Translations under genes and position numbers: made by a program | Notes under the pieces: model-generated | The model's input: only the letters and a program-made list of their open reading frames with translations | Database searches by the model: none | What the model was told of the DNA's origin: nothing | In this document: piece after piece, positions 34,169 to 43,299 of the stretch | Numbering within the stretch: position 1 is the first letter of the stretch | How the letters are laid out: each line of letters opens with the position of its first letter | Source of the DNA: Flammeovirgaceae bacterium UBA6059 | Lineage (GTDB): Bacteria; Bacteroidota; Bacteroidia; Cytophagales; Cyclobacteriaceae | NCBI GenBank assembly: GCA_002435755.1 | Contig: DIYH01000017.1 | Coordinates: forward strand, 96,994 to 160,993 | Reading direction: 5' to 3' | Length of the DNA: 64,000 bases

Positions 34169-35001
34169 TACTTGTTATTCATTTTAATTTTTGAATTCTG
34201 AATGCTAGCATATAGAGAATAAAATAGAAATTCTTGAAGTCGTTGTTCATGGCTGAAGATACGGTTGCAAAACATGTGAATGTGACTTAGGAAAGAGCTT
34301 CTGTCAAATCTACTATGAGCATTGACGCGTAGTTCTTGTAGGAAAAATTCTACCTGAGTTAATAACGGTTTTGACAAAGAATATGATCCATCAAGAAACT
34401 GATTCCGATGTTTTCTTATATAGCTCTTAATGGTTTGTCTACTAAGTCCAGGAAATTCTTTGGTGTAGGCATTCTCAGAACTCCGCGCTATAATTAGCCT
34501 TTCACCTATTGGTACAGAAAAACAATCGAATTGGCTATCGACATATAAAAAAACGATTTTGAGGTTGTTTTCAAATGAGTAATCTGCGCTTGTTAGATAG
34601 TCAGATAAAAAGGCACTTTCTGCGGAGAATATTTTTTCCGCAACTTCAATATCTAAGTATCGATTGATCTCAGGAACATAATGACCTTGAGTAATTGAAT
34701 GAATTTTCATCAGACGCTTTTGCTCCATGAAATACTTTAAAAGGTCTACTGTTAATTCTTGGATTCTATCAGATGGACAATTAACTCTTACTCTTAGCTC
34801 AAAATTCCGGTTAACTTGATATCTAACAAAAAACCATCCAAAGTCTGAAAATTGTCTATTTATAAATGACCCAAAATCACCAATGATTGAATGACTCATG
34901 TTTTCATTCATCACCAAACGGAAATACAACCACTGATACTTTGAAATTTTTCCTACCATTGAGATTAAATCGAGGGAACTAGTATTTCGTTGCAGTGCCA
35001 A
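34168..35001 (-). CDS. SpaB_C-like glutamate-elimination protein of a split LanB
   Basis: A 277-residue protein matching the C-terminal domain of class I dehydratases (thiopeptide-type/SpaB_C): it begins with KYQWLYFRL, has FGWFFVRYQVNRNFELRVRV, the HYVPEINRYLD segment near residue 110, and a helical C-terminus (LLTQVEFFLQELRVNAHSR). This domain eliminates glutamate from glutamylated Ser/Thr, producing dehydroamino acids. Here it is a separate protein, as in pinensin-type clusters of Bacteroidota, where LanB is also divided. It overlaps the upstream lanB N-terminal gene by 37 bases and lanC by one. Confidence 0.85.
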   Translation of the reverse strand: MALQRNTSSLDLISMVGKISKYQWLYFRLVMNENMSHSIIGDFGSFINRQFSDFGWFFVRYQVNRNFELRVRVNCPSDRIQELTVDLLKYFMEQKRLMKIHSITQGHYVPEINRYLDIEVAEKIFSAESAFLSDYLTSADYSFENNLKIVFLYVDSQFDCFSVPIGERLIIARSSENAYTKEFPGLSRQTIKSYIRKHRNQFLDGSYSLSKPLLTQVEFFLQELRVNAHSRFDRSSFLSHIHMFCNRIFSHEQRLQEFLFYSLYASIQNSKIKMNNK

Positions 35002-36917
35002 CTACCATCATCCATTCGAATATGGCTAGATTGATCAAAATATTCCGTCATAATAATGGGTCTTGAATTTCTCAATTCTTTAAAAATCATATTTTGAAAG
35101 AATTTGATTTTAGTTGAAATAACAATTTGTCTGTCCTCAAACCCAAAGTATACATACTCAGGAACATCGTTTTCATCAAGCCAATCCTTCACCTTCTTTA
35201 AACTAATCAACCTTAGTTCTTCACTTTCTGTTAGCCTCCATTTCCATGTTCGCGGTTTCAACACCCAACTATCAAAAGTAACCCTTGGAAGACGTTGTAA
35301 ATTGTTGTACTTACCCCAACTCCAATGAAAATTCGTCTGGCCATCATTAATAAATTGAAAACGGGATAGGAATATACAAATTGGGCTCAATCCAGAGAGT
35401 GAGGTATTCAATGGGCTAGAAAAAATTGGATGAATACGACGATTAGTTTTTTGATCAACTAAAATCAATCTATTCCCTTCAATCCTAACCTCCAGATCAG
35501 AAATCTTAATAGCTCGTTTTGACCTGTCTGCCAAATAATTCGTGGCAAATGGTATATATCTATGAGTGAAGATTTGTCTTTCCAAAATATCAGAAAACCT
35601 ACCACTGAAATTGTAAACAACTTCTACCAATTCTGTCTGTCGAGCAGTTTCGTATTCTTGCTGTAGTCTTTTTTGAACATTGCGAGCGAGTTCCTCAAAC
35701 CCTTCGTCCCAGCAATTTCTGTTAATCAAAGCATTTGCAGACTTCCAAAATCCTTTCACCCAAAATTTTTTTTCAGAATGTTTAATAAAACTGCCCATGG
35801 AGATATAGGTATGCTTGGTAATATCCCCACCCGCTGCATTAACAAAATCATTCACTGACGACCTTATATTCACCTCTTCCAGCTCTGGACGTACATATTT
35901 CACATTAACATCAAACACATTCTTGTCTTCAGCCTTGAATCGGTGTAAATCAATTCCGTGAACTGGGTCCATTAAATCGACTAGCCTAGCATGATCGGTT
36001 TGAAGAACTTCGACTAGATAATTCTTCACTTGAGTAAAAAAATTTAGAGGCCTCGATTGTTTGTCATATAAATAGGCAAAGAGAATATCAAGTTTCTTGA
36101 TGCTGATAGCCCCCTTTGTGACTTTTGACTTTTCAGTTATATGATAGTAACTATTGCTATTGGTTCCATCTAAATCGTTCAGTGGTATTCCATGTGATAC
36201 ACGTACATCAAAACGCGGAAATTGGTTAGTGATTAATATTTCTTTTGCAATTAAGTCTTTAAGTGCATCTTTTATGATTTCTAGGTCCTCGATTGATAAA
36301 GAAGCACTCAGTTTCTCTAGCAAACTCGATAATTTCAAGCCATCAGGATTGATCTCCATAATGGTTTTTAGCAGGCCATTGAGCTTATATGACTTTCGCT
36401 CGTGTACTTCTCCATTTATGTATATTATAACTTCTTGATCATGCCGAAATAATGTAGGGTTAATCCAAATCTTCTCAGAATCGCTCATCAAACTAAGCTT
36501 TGATTTGTTGTATGAATTCGATTTACTCTTATATGTCTCGCAAGAATAGAATCTCGCGGTGTCCTTTTGCAGTGAAATCTCACCTTCCTGGACTCTGTCA
36601 ACCGCCATTGACGTGACACTTTGAACTGAGAAAAGATTCATTGGTGTACTCCTAATACATGATCGAGCATAATAACCCACTAAGGTCATAAGTAATTCAT
36701 TATCAGTAATTAATGAACTACTGAATAGGAGATTATAGACTGCTAGATTTGTGTGCTTTAATGCGATTACGAACTTTCTATCATTTCTGAATCGCTCTAT
36801 TAAACTAGTCTTGTCCGTATTATCGAGAATCTCCAACAGCTCAAAATAATTAGATGCAGGACGCAATGGCCTTCTAATTATCACATCGACAATCTTGCGA
36901 TTAAAACTATTTGTCAT
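34965..36917 (-). CDS. Lanthipeptide dehydratase, glutamylation domain (LanB N-terminal)
   Basis: A 650-residue protein equal to the N-terminal part of class I LanB: RRPLRPASNYFELLEIL near 15, SSLITDNELLMTL, and the YYARSCIRSTPMNLFS block near 90, which matches the conserved KY..R...RPTPFG stretch of the family. The domain transfers glutamate from glutamyl-tRNA to Ser and Thr of the precursor. The elimination domain is encoded separately by the next gene. It starts 49 bases from the divergent precursor gene, sharing a regulatory region with it. Confidence 0.9.
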   Translation of the reverse strand: MTNSFNRKIVDVIIRRPLRPASNYFELLEILDNTDKTSLIERFRNDRKFVIALKHTNLAVYNLLFSSSLITDNELLMTLVGYYARSCIRSTPMNLFSVQSVTSMAVDRVQEGEISLQKDTARFYSCETYKSKSNSYNKSKLSLMSDSEKIWINPTLFRHDQEVIIYINGEVHERKSYKLNGLLKTIMEINPDGLKLSSLLEKLSASLSIEDLEIIKDALKDLIAKEILITNQFPRFDVRVSHGIPLNDLDGTNSNSYYHITEKSKVTKGAISIKKLDILFAYLYDKQSRPLNFFTQVKNYLVEVLQTDHARLVDLMDPVHGIDLHRFKAEDKNVFDVNVKYVRPELEEVNIRSSVNDFVNAAGGDITKHTYISMGSFIKHSEKKFWVKGFWKSANALINRNCWDEGFEELARNVQKRLQQEYETARQTELVEVVYNFSGRFSDILERQIFTHRYIPFATNYLADRSKRAIKISDLEVRIEGNRLILVDQKTNRRIHPIFSSPLNTSLSGLSPICIFLSRFQFINDGQTNFHWSWGKYNNLQRLPRVTFDSWVLKPRTWKWRLTESEELRLISLKKVKDWLDENDVPEYVYFGFEDRQIVISTKIKFFQNMIFKELRNSRPIIMTEYFDQSSHIRMDDGSWHCNEILVPSI

Positions 36918-36966
36918 AATTCTAGAAATGTACTAACTTCATCAATCAAAATAAAATTCAAAAATT

Positions 36967-37155
36967 ATGAAAAATGAAACTTTAACCTTGGAAGAGTCAT
37001 CCTCGAAAGTACAGTCTTCAAAAATTGAGCTCTTGGATAAACTAGATCTCGATAGTCTCGTTAGTGATGATCTTGGTAAATTATCTACTGGAGTATCTGA
37101 TTGTTGTGCTCCACTTAACACCGACGCCTGCCAGTCGGCCCATCATTGCGATTGA
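36967..37155 (+). CDS. lanA: Class I lanthipeptide precursor
   Basis: A 62-residue peptide, divergent from the modification genes. The leader (about 1-38) is acidic and contains LLDKLDLDSLV, which holds the F/L-N/D-L-D-type box used for LanB binding. The core after about residue 40 has four Cys (two adjacent in SDCCAP, then DACQ and HHCD at the end) and five Ser/Thr (in STGVSD, LNTDA, QSAHH), enough for several lanthionine or methyllanthionine rings. There is no double-Gly cleavage motif, in agreement with the inactive C39 domain of the exporter, so another protease must remove the leader. The exact core start is uncertain. Confidence 0.88.
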   Translation: MKNETLTLEESSSKVQSSKIELLDKLDLDSLVSDDLGKLSTGVSDCCAPLNTDACQSAHHCD

Positions 37156-37178
37156 TAGAGAATTTAGATTTCTATTAT

Positions 37179-37214
37179 TTCACCCCCACGTTCAAGCGTC
37201 GGGGTGAATTTTGA
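37179..37214 (+). terminator. Rho-independent terminator after the precursor gene
   Basis: TTCACCCCCACG and CGTCGGGGTGAA flank a loop TTCAAG, followed by TTTTG. The stem is GC-rich, with one mismatch. It lies 24 bases after the precursor stop and would end its mono-cistronic transcript. Confidence 0.8.
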
Positions 37215-38371
37215 AAAAGAAATCAATTATTTTGAGGAAAAGTGCTTAAAGTAAGAGTGATGAATTCCGTTTACACAGATTAAAACCTAAATAATGTATC
37301 TTAATGAAGATTATTGAAAGTGACGAGTAAGTACGTGTGGCCACTCAATGAAATTGAGCTTTCGTTGATCACAATCTCTCAGACTTAAATAGAAATCTCC
37401 TTATTTACCCCTTCTACTTTGTTAGAGTAGTGGATGCATAAGCTCCATTTCTACAAGACGTTCGATCATTTTTAGCCACTTATCCGAACTCCTATCTAAA
37501 AAGCTGATTTTTTAGACTGTTTTAGGAATTGACTCTTATTAAATTCACAGGTTTGAAATATTGAATACACCTATTAGAGCTACAATTAATTACCCACCTC
37601 TGTTTAGGTCGTTCAAAAATCAACTAAACGATATCAATTAGAGTGAGGTGTGCGTTCCCTTAACCAAATGATATTTACAGCCTTAAAGATCTGAGTTGTT
37701 TTTATAGATTACTTTAATTTAATGTCAAGGTGATTGTTCTATAAGCAGCAGGTTGGCAGCGGAATATATTAAACTAGTCCATTCAGTGTTTATGGACAAT
37801 AATAAGGTAACGAGTATGCTTGTTACTGAAAAAACTCAAGATTCGATTGTAACGGCAACTGGATTAGTCCTTGCCTTTCAGCTGGCATTTTTCACAGCCT
37901 GGAACTTTGCTGATGGCGGGTGCTGTCCCCAAAACCAACTCAGTTTTACGAAATCTTCATGGTGAGCCTGATATTCATATCAATCACACTTGAGATGTAT
38001 GAGTTAGATGGTGGCCATGAATGATTTATACCTTTCTATCGTCTACACCAATCAATGCCTTAGGTCTTGCACCAGCTGATGATTTGTTTAAGGTTAATCG
38101 CTCCTCTAACACGTCTGCTGAATCACCGCTACGCGGTATGAGGGTCAACACAATCATGGAATGCGCTGGAAAGTGATAGAACTCAAAGTGCTTGCTTTTC
38201 TAATAGACTTTAACTTCGATCTTGATACATCGACTTCAAAAAGTCTTAAAGCAAACATCCTTGAGAAGTGTAGATAAACGAGCCTTAGCTGAACATCCAT
38301 GGAAGATGCGAGATACTTTGTGGTACATGGCCTGTTCCAATTCATAACCCCCAGGCTTACCAAGGAGTTGT
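37215..38371. other. Mostly non-coding region right of the peptide cluster
   Basis: The only frame worth a mention is 37792-37965 (listed separately). The remainder has many stops and no visible RNA gene. Confidence 0.4.
37792..37965 (+). CDS. Possible 57-residue peptide with a GGCC segment
   Basis: The frame from ATG 37792 reads MDNNKVTSMLVTEKTQDSIV, then a hydrophobic stretch (TGLVLAFQLAFFTAWNF) and an ADGGCCPQNQ end with Ser/Thr. It lies about 640 bases right of the lanthipeptide precursor on the same strand. A Cys pair next to a Gly-Gly suggests a second, different peptide, but the hydrophobic middle is unusual for a leader. It may be a chance frame. Confidence 0.28.
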   Translation: MDNNKVTSMLVTEKTQDSIVTATGLVLAFQLAFFTAWNFADGGCCPQNQLSFTKSSW

Positions 38372-38779
38372 TTACCTATTCGGTATAATCTCCACTTGCT
38401 GTCGCTCAGAATGTCGCCACCTTGAAACCCCTCCATGATGGGAGCATGCCCCCCTGCCGGTGGCCGAGCTTAAAGTACCATCTTTACATACCGCACCAAT
38501 TCGATCACCCCTTATTGTTGTGACTTTCGCATATCCATCTCTCACATAGTCTTGATGAACATAACCCTCGAACTGCCCAATTCTTACTTTGAGCCAATCA
38601 ACAGCAAGAGTATCCGAAACAATTAAGTTATCATACCTCTCAAGCTTTCTCAGTACACCTGAGCTTGTTGAAGCTTCTGACCTTAGATTTAGCGTAGAAG
38701 CGTTTACATGAATATTGGTTTGTCCGAAGGAAGAAGCTATTACACTATATGTAATTATGATCGTTAGGATAGTCCTCAT
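38372..38779 (-). CDS. Secreted SH3b-domain protein with a DUF3761-like end
   Basis: A 135-residue protein. The frame opens at 38860, but ATG 38779 starts a signal peptide (MRTILTIIITYSVIASSFGQ), so I choose it. Residues about 23-85 form a bacterial SH3 domain (ASTLNLRSEASTSSGVLRKL, then WLKVRIGQFEGYVHQDYV). The C-terminal part reads GAVCKDGTLSSATGRGACSH and HGGVSRW, the hallmark of the DUF3761/YHYH-like cell-wall-associated module. Such proteins are secreted and often bind peptidoglycan; no enzyme activity is known. Confidence 0.8.
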   Translation of the reverse strand: MRTILTIIITYSVIASSFGQTNIHVNASTLNLRSEASTSSGVLRKLERYDNLIVSDTLAVDWLKVRIGQFEGYVHQDYVRDGYAKVTTIRGDRIGAVCKDGTLSSATGRGACSHHGGVSRWRHSERQQVEIIPNR

Positions 38780-38907
38780 ATGTAAGATGTTTATAACGTT
38801 TGTACTAAAACGAGTTTGATAATGCCTATTTCCAGTCATGTCATTAACTGAAGACTGCATTTAGAATAATAAGGCGATCAAGACCCCACAAAGAATCGTT
38901 TACGTTT

Positions 38908-39675
38908 TCACGACTTTTTCTTTTGTACCTGCTCAAGGACAGAGTTTGATGCGTTCAAAAATTTAGCAAAACTTTGACTGCCACCACCAATCAAGCCTCC
39001 AGTTATCAGAATGTCGATAGCCCTGAACACCGCTACCTGTCCCGGACCAAGGATCTCGGTGCTTATAATAAGCATGTCGTCCAGTATACTCAAACCAAGA
39101 AATGCAACCACCACGCCACCAAGAAAAACGATTCTTGATGCTCGTTTCTTTGTTGCAGATTCGTACTCCGAGAGTTTAAAATTATAAGCTTCAAGTGTCA
39201 TTTTAAGATACGTTCTGATCTCATCCCAACTGGCCGTCGTATAGCGATCACCGTCCACAGGTAATTCCAATGGTTTATAGGTGGTATTGTCTGGTAGAGA
39301 TGAGATTATCCGATGTTCCTTTCTGTATGATTCTTGAAGCCTGTTAAGCGACGTTTCTTCCTTTACTTTAGTATCTTCCAAGACATCCTTAACACGTTCA
39401 ATCCTCCTTTGGATCTTATCCTTTCCAGGATTACGGTATATGTTCAAATACACCGAGGCCGCTCTTTCCAAGGCCACAACTACAAACAGGTAGCTTAAGA
39501 AAATATCGGTTCCTTTTTCTGAAAGTTGTGGATCGACCTTTATGGTCTGAAACCATAGTTGGCTGTAGAACCATGCGCCTGCGCAGCAGACTGCTAAGGC
39601 TACTCCTATTAAGAGGTTGGGAAATTTCTTACTGCTCTCTGGCAACAGTTCACCGTACTTTACATTGCTTGGCAT
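38908..39675 (-). CDS. Four-TM membrane protein with coiled-coil
   Basis: A 255-residue protein. Membrane segments are near residues 18-40 (FPNLLIGVALAVCCAGAWFY), 60-80 (DIFLSYLFVVVALERAASVY), 183-203 (ASRIVFLGGVVVAFLGLSIL) and 218-235 (AIDILITGGLIGGGSQSF). The 90-residue region between the pairs is charged and coiled-coil-like (KIQRRIERVKDVLEDTKVKE). No family recognised. It lies 3 bases from the stop of the nuclease gene and may be co-transcribed with it. Confidence 0.65.
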   Translation of the reverse strand: MPSNVKYGELLPESSKKFPNLLIGVALAVCCAGAWFYSQLWFQTIKVDPQLSEKGTDIFLSYLFVVVALERAASVYLNIYRNPGKDKIQRRIERVKDVLEDTKVKEETSLNRLQESYRKEHRIISSLPDNTTYKPLELPVDGDRYTTASWDEIRTYLKMTLEAYNFKLSEYESATKKRASRIVFLGGVVVAFLGLSILDDMLIISTEILGPGQVAVFRAIDILITGGLIGGGSQSFAKFLNASNSVLEQVQKKKS

Positions 39676-39678
39676 AAC

Positions 39679-40464
39679 TTATTCTTCTTGGTTTTGCTGA
39701 TCTTGCCCGAGTTGTGCCTTGTTCTTCCAATAATCAAGGTCAAAACTACCTTCCAATACTTTTTCGATTTTATTATCCAGGCTCCCAAAGAAATCTATGC
39801 CGGTCTTACCTTCCAATTCGTCTATTGTAATGGCGGCATCCCAAAGGGAAACGACATCGACAGCATCATGTCTCAAAACGAAAGCTATGCTCTGAGTCCT
39901 GTCAGGTGAGAGCATAGCCTTGTAGAAATATCCTGGTACAGTCACGAAGTTTTCTTCTCCAACGACTTCCAAATTATCTATGAATATGGGTCCCGAGACA
40001 CAATAGATTTTGTCTAGTCCAAATGCGATGTCTTTTTCTAACTCTTCGAGATTATACCAATCTCCACCTGTACGATTGAAGTTCACACCTATCTGTGGAC
40101 TGATGTTGGACATCAGGTAGGACTGTCTGTAGGCTACATTTGATATTTTGTTAAATTCTGCTCTTGAAAGATGTCCACGATCATATCCTGTATTAGTATA
40201 ATCATCATGAACAGCTGATCCTGTTGATATACTATTATCCTCTATAAATGGGCTTATTCTATCTCTACTTGCAATTGACAGTTCTGCTTGGGTGAGCTCA
40301 TATGCGACCCAGTACGGCTGTTCATGTTCTTCAGAGTAACATGTCGTGTACTGCTCATATTTTTTTGCTTCACAGGATTTTCCTTTGGGTGTGAAATCAA
40401 AGTTTTGTGAATATGAAAATGAACTTAGCGTTAAGGCAAAAAAACACAGGGCGTAAAACTTCAT
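39679..40464 (-). CDS. Secreted DNA/RNA non-specific endonuclease (NUC1)
   Basis: A 261-residue protein starting at ATG 40464, which begins a signal peptide (MKFYALCFFALTLSSFSYSQ). The active-site DRGH block is intact (TGYDRGHLSRAEFNK), followed by YLMSNISPQIG and NFNRTGGDWYNLEELE, which supply the Asn ligand of the Mg2+ ion. This is the beta-beta-alpha metal nuclease type of Serratia nuclease, here probably used for extracellular DNA degradation or as a defence effector. The frame upstream of 40464 is open but unlikely to be translated. Confidence 0.92.
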   Translation of the reverse strand: MKFYALCFFALTLSSFSYSQNFDFTPKGKSCEAKKYEQYTTCYSEEHEQPYWVAYELTQAELSIASRDRISPFIEDNSISTGSAVHDDYTNTGYDRGHLSRAEFNKISNVAYRQSYLMSNISPQIGVNFNRTGGDWYNLEELEKDIAFGLDKIYCVSGPIFIDNLEVVGEENFVTVPGYFYKAMLSPDRTQSIAFVLRHDAVDVVSLWDAAITIDELEGKTGIDFFGSLDNKIEKVLEGSFDLDYWKNKAQLGQDQQNQEE

Positions 40465-40524
40465 TGTAGGATTTTTGAACGATCTCTCTTCTTGTAAGTT
40501 CTCACATTCCAGAAACCTGAACAA

Positions 40525-41302
40525 TACCTAATTCTTGGTAATTTTTGACAGGAAATAGAACCTTTTCAATAATTGATTATAGATAACCAATTTCAAATAA
40601 AAAATAAGATCTTGACAGAATGCTGACAGTTTGGGCAGTGGGATTGTTAACGCCTACTAAAAGATGATGTGATCTTTGGGCGTTCCCCTGCGGGTCGGGC
40701 TATCGCCGCTAGGCGGTAGCTGGCTCTATCCCTAACGCTCCACCTTCTCTCCAAATGGATTCTACGCCCAATTGAAATCAAGATAAAAGGTGTAACCAAT
40801 CACTGAATTTGTTGAACACCATTTCCATGCGCTGCGCCAAAGCTACCCAGCCGCCGAACCTACCAAAAGGCTACGGCATAAAGCCAAGCGCACGGCCAGC
40901 TCCATTTATTCCGTTTCCTGTTTGGCTTGGTTCGTTGTGCTGGGCTCAAAGGCGGCTTATCGGATAGAAATGGGATCGTATGAACTGGCATGTCCTGCTT
41001 TTCTACGTTCCGCCGTTCGCCTTAACGTCATAAGCAATGAATACATGCTTTGTATAATACATACAATGAGATGGTGCGGACAATAAAGCGTGACCTTCTT
41101 GGATTGTTAGGCTTTCTGGGCCTAAGCAAAGGGTCAGGGAGTATCATAGGATAGGCTTGCCGCCTCAGTGAGAACAAACCATGAATATTGGCCTTGACAC
41201 CAAAGCGGCGCATTGATAAAACCCTGATTGAATAATGATATAGGACTATTTTCCTATGATCAATGAACTGTGTAACTCATGTGTGGAAGGAGTAACTAAA
41301 GG
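40525..41302. other. GC-rich non-coding region at the left edge of the mobile island
   Basis: These 778 bases hold no convincing gene. Around 40677-40745 a GGGCGTTCCCCTGCGGGTCG stretch, followed by GGGCTATCGCCGCTAGGCGG-type hairpin words, resembles repeats that often sit beside plasmid-like or conjugative islands. The rest is higher in GC than the flanks. It may hold an end or an origin of the island. Confidence 0.4.
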
Positions 41303-41659
41303 ATGAGGAACAATACATACTACTATGGCGAAATTGTCGCCCGTATAGCTGGGAAGCTATATTCCTTAACCAATGATCATGTAAATGACAATGATGTATC
41401 TCAAAAGCGAGATATTTCATTTGAAGATATGATCTGTGATATCAGTGCAGATGCTGGACGGGTCTTTGACACCTTAGAAGATTTATCAGGTGAGCATTTT
41501 ATCGATTGGCCGAAGGCCCTTGATTATTACTCAAATTCATTACGCGCATTCATCAAGACTGATCGCAGACCCAACATGGTGGATATGATCTCTATGGCTG
41601 CCAAGAGCATGGATGTTTCCAGAGGTGAGAGCGTAGCTGAAGCCAAAACATTGCTTTAG
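41303..41659 (+). CDS. Hypothetical protein of the mobile island
   Basis: A 118-residue soluble acidic protein (for example YYYGEIVARIAGKLYS, EDMICDISADAGRVFDTLED, DRRPNMVDMISMAAKSMDVS). It starts behind an AAGGAG-like sequence. I do not recognise a domain. It precedes the SSB and ArdC genes in the same direction and may be a plasmid-maintenance or antirestriction accessory protein. Confidence 0.55.
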   Translation: MRNNTYYYGEIVARIAGKLYSLTNDHVNDNDVSQKRDISFEDMICDISADAGRVFDTLEDLSGEHFIDWPKALDYYSNSLRAFIKTDRRPNMVDMISMAAKSMDVSRGESVAEAKTLL

Positions 41660-41675
41660 GCGTTCCCCCTCGCGC

Positions 41676-41777
41676 GGCGCAAGGTTTCCTTAACAGCAAA
41701 AAAACAATTCCCCGCTTTTCCGCACTTCGTTTGTGCAAAGCGGGTGATCCCCCATGTTGTTTTTTTGACCTTGCGCC
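41676..41777. repeat. Long nested inverted repeat between the island genes
   Basis: Three nested arms pair: GGCGCAAGGT (41676) with ACCTTGCGCC (41768), AAAAAAACAA (41698) with TTGTTTTTTT (41757), and CCCGCTTT with AAAGCGGG around a GCAC-TTCGTTT-GTGC hairpin. The total is about 102 bases. It could be a terminator, a single-strand origin or a regulatory RNA structure upstream of the SSB gene. Confidence 0.7.
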
Positions 41778-41875
41778 TTGCTCACCCCCTGTTCGCCACA
41801 GGGCAAGGGTTATGGACAGCCCATAACCCCTTTTACAAAGGTGTTTTTAAACCAAAGACATAAAGGAGAAAACAT

Positions 41876-42319
41876 ATGTCAAAACCAGAAACCAAGACTG
41901 AAAACCAAACGCAAACCGAGGTCCCAACGGGTCAGGATAACCTGTTCGCTGATACCAATATCTCAATGAAATCAGGTCGCTTAGTCAAAGATGCTGAGCT
42001 TGTCTCTGATGACAGGTTTGTGAAAATTAGGATCGCCAGTAACAAGCAATATGAACACAATGGTGAGATTAAGAACCTAACCAATTATTTCAACATCCTA
42101 ATCTCAAGCAACCTGACCAAGGCCTTCGATATCGCTAAAGATTTAAAGAAAGGTGATTGGGCTTATTTCAAAGGTGAGGATAGTGCCAAGAGCTTTGATA
42201 CAGCAGACGGCTACAAACAAACTGCAGTCACAACCTTCGCCTATCACGTAACTAAGAAGAAAGCGAAGACTGAGGAGGTGCAATCTCGAGCCGAGCAAGA
42301 TACACCGCAAGTCGTCTAG
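41876..42319 (+). CDS. ssb: Single-stranded DNA-binding protein (plasmid-type)
   Basis: A 147-residue protein with an OB-fold SSB domain at about residues 25-130: SGRLVKDAELVSDDRFVKIR, then NEYEHNG-like KQYEHNGEIKNLTNYFNI, then GDWAYFKGEDSAKSFD. It has a short, non-canonical C-terminus (TPQVV) in place of the DDDIPF-type tip that recruits partners in chromosomal SSBs. That suggests a mobile-element SSB that protects DNA during transfer. It is preceded by an AAGGAG ribosome site and followed by a strong terminator. Confidence 0.78.
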   Translation: MSKPETKTENQTQTEVPTGQDNLFADTNISMKSGRLVKDAELVSDDRFVKIRIASNKQYEHNGEIKNLTNYFNILISSNLTKAFDIAKDLKKGDWAYFKGEDSAKSFDTADGYKQTAVTTFAYHVTKKKAKTEEVQSRAEQDTPQVV

Positions 42320-42337
42320 TTCACCACTCAAACTGTA

Positions 42338-42367
42338 GGAGGAAGCGCTTTGCTTCCTCCACTTTTT
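42338..42367 (+). terminator. Rho-independent terminator after ssb
   Basis: GGAGGAAGC and GCTTCCTCC pair perfectly around a short GCTTT-type loop and are followed by ACTTTTT. It lies 19 bases after the ssb stop and 18 before the ArdC start, so the two genes are probably separate units. Confidence 0.88.
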
Positions 42368-42384
42368 CATGACAGGAGGGAGGC

Positions 42385-43299
42385 ATGGCCTACCCAAAAA
42401 CAGATATACATCAAGACATTACCAATAATATCATCACCCTGCTGGATCAGGTTGATTTGACCGAGTACGAGCCGCCTTTTGCAAATCTTGCCGCGCTTGG
42501 CATTCCCGAAAATCCAGTTACCAGAAATCAATACCAAGGGATTAACATTCTACCGCTTTGGTTCAATCAGAAATCCAAGGCCTTGCGCTCCAATCAATGG
42601 GCCAGTTTCAAACAATGGCAGCAGATAGGAGCCAAAGTCAAAAAAGGTGAAAAAGGGTCCAGGATCATATTCTATAAAACATTGATAAAAGAAGATCAAA
42701 ACGACCAAGGGGAAACGGAAGAAGCCAGAATCCCGATGCTCCGCCAGTATGTTGTGTTCAATGCCTCCCAGGTTGAAGGATATGAACGCCAGAAACAAAC
42801 CTCATTGCCTGTTACTGACAACGTTAAGCATTTATCTACCATTGATCAATTCTGCGAGAATACAGGCGCGGACATTCGATGTGAAGAGGATGAGGCCTAT
42901 TATTCTCATAGGGATGATTACATCAATATGCCGAATTCAAAACTCTTTCTTGATACGAAACATGCCACAGCCACAGAAAACTACTACGCTACCCTACTCC
43001 ATGAACTTACACATTGGACAGGTGCGAGCAAACGCCTTAACAGGCCAGGTATAGCCGGAAAGGTCGAGAAGAAGGATTACGCTTTTGAAGAACTCATTGC
43101 CGAGCTTGGCTGTGCCTTTCTATGCGCGAAGCTTAATATCAAACAAAGTCAACCAAAAGATCACGCGCTTTACATCAAAAGTTGGCTATCAGCGCTAAGA
43201 GATGACAAGACCTTTATCTTCAAAGCCTCAGCTCAAGCCGCGAAAGCGACGCAACATCTAAATGATCTACAATGTGAGGTACCAAATGAGCTTAATTGA
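42385..43299 (+). CDS. ardC: ArdC-like antirestriction/zincin metallopeptidase
   Basis: A 304-residue protein. The N-terminal 130 residues form the ArdC ssDNA-binding domain (RNQYQGINILPLWF, then QWASFKQWQQIGAKVKKGEK, RIIFYKT). The C-terminal half is a zincin-like peptidase with HELTHWTG (residues 206-213) and FEELIAELGCAFLC supplying the third ligand. In conjugative plasmids ArdC coats incoming single-stranded DNA and protects it from restriction. It is on the same strand as ssb and radC; its stop overlaps the start of the radC gene by 14 bases. Confidence 0.9.
   Translation: MAYPKTDIHQDITNNIITLLDQVDLTEYEPPFANLAALGIPENPVTRNQYQGINILPLWFNQKSKALRSNQWASFKQWQQIGAKVKKGEKGSRIIFYKTLIKEDQNDQGETEEARIPMLRQYVVFNASQVEGYERQKQTSLPVTDNVKHLSTIDQFCENTGADIRCEEDEAYYSHRDDYINMPNSKLFLDTKHATATENYYATLLHELTHWTGASKRLNRPGIAGKVEKKDYAFEELIAELGCAFLCAKLNIKQSQPKDHALYIKSWLSALRDDKTFIFKASAQAAKATQHLNDLQCEVPNELN

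Noticed and set aside
38154..38436. Two overlapping minus-strand frames next to the SH3/DUF3761 gene
   Set aside because: They overlap each other and the SH3/DUF3761 gene end in other frames and have no protein-like features.
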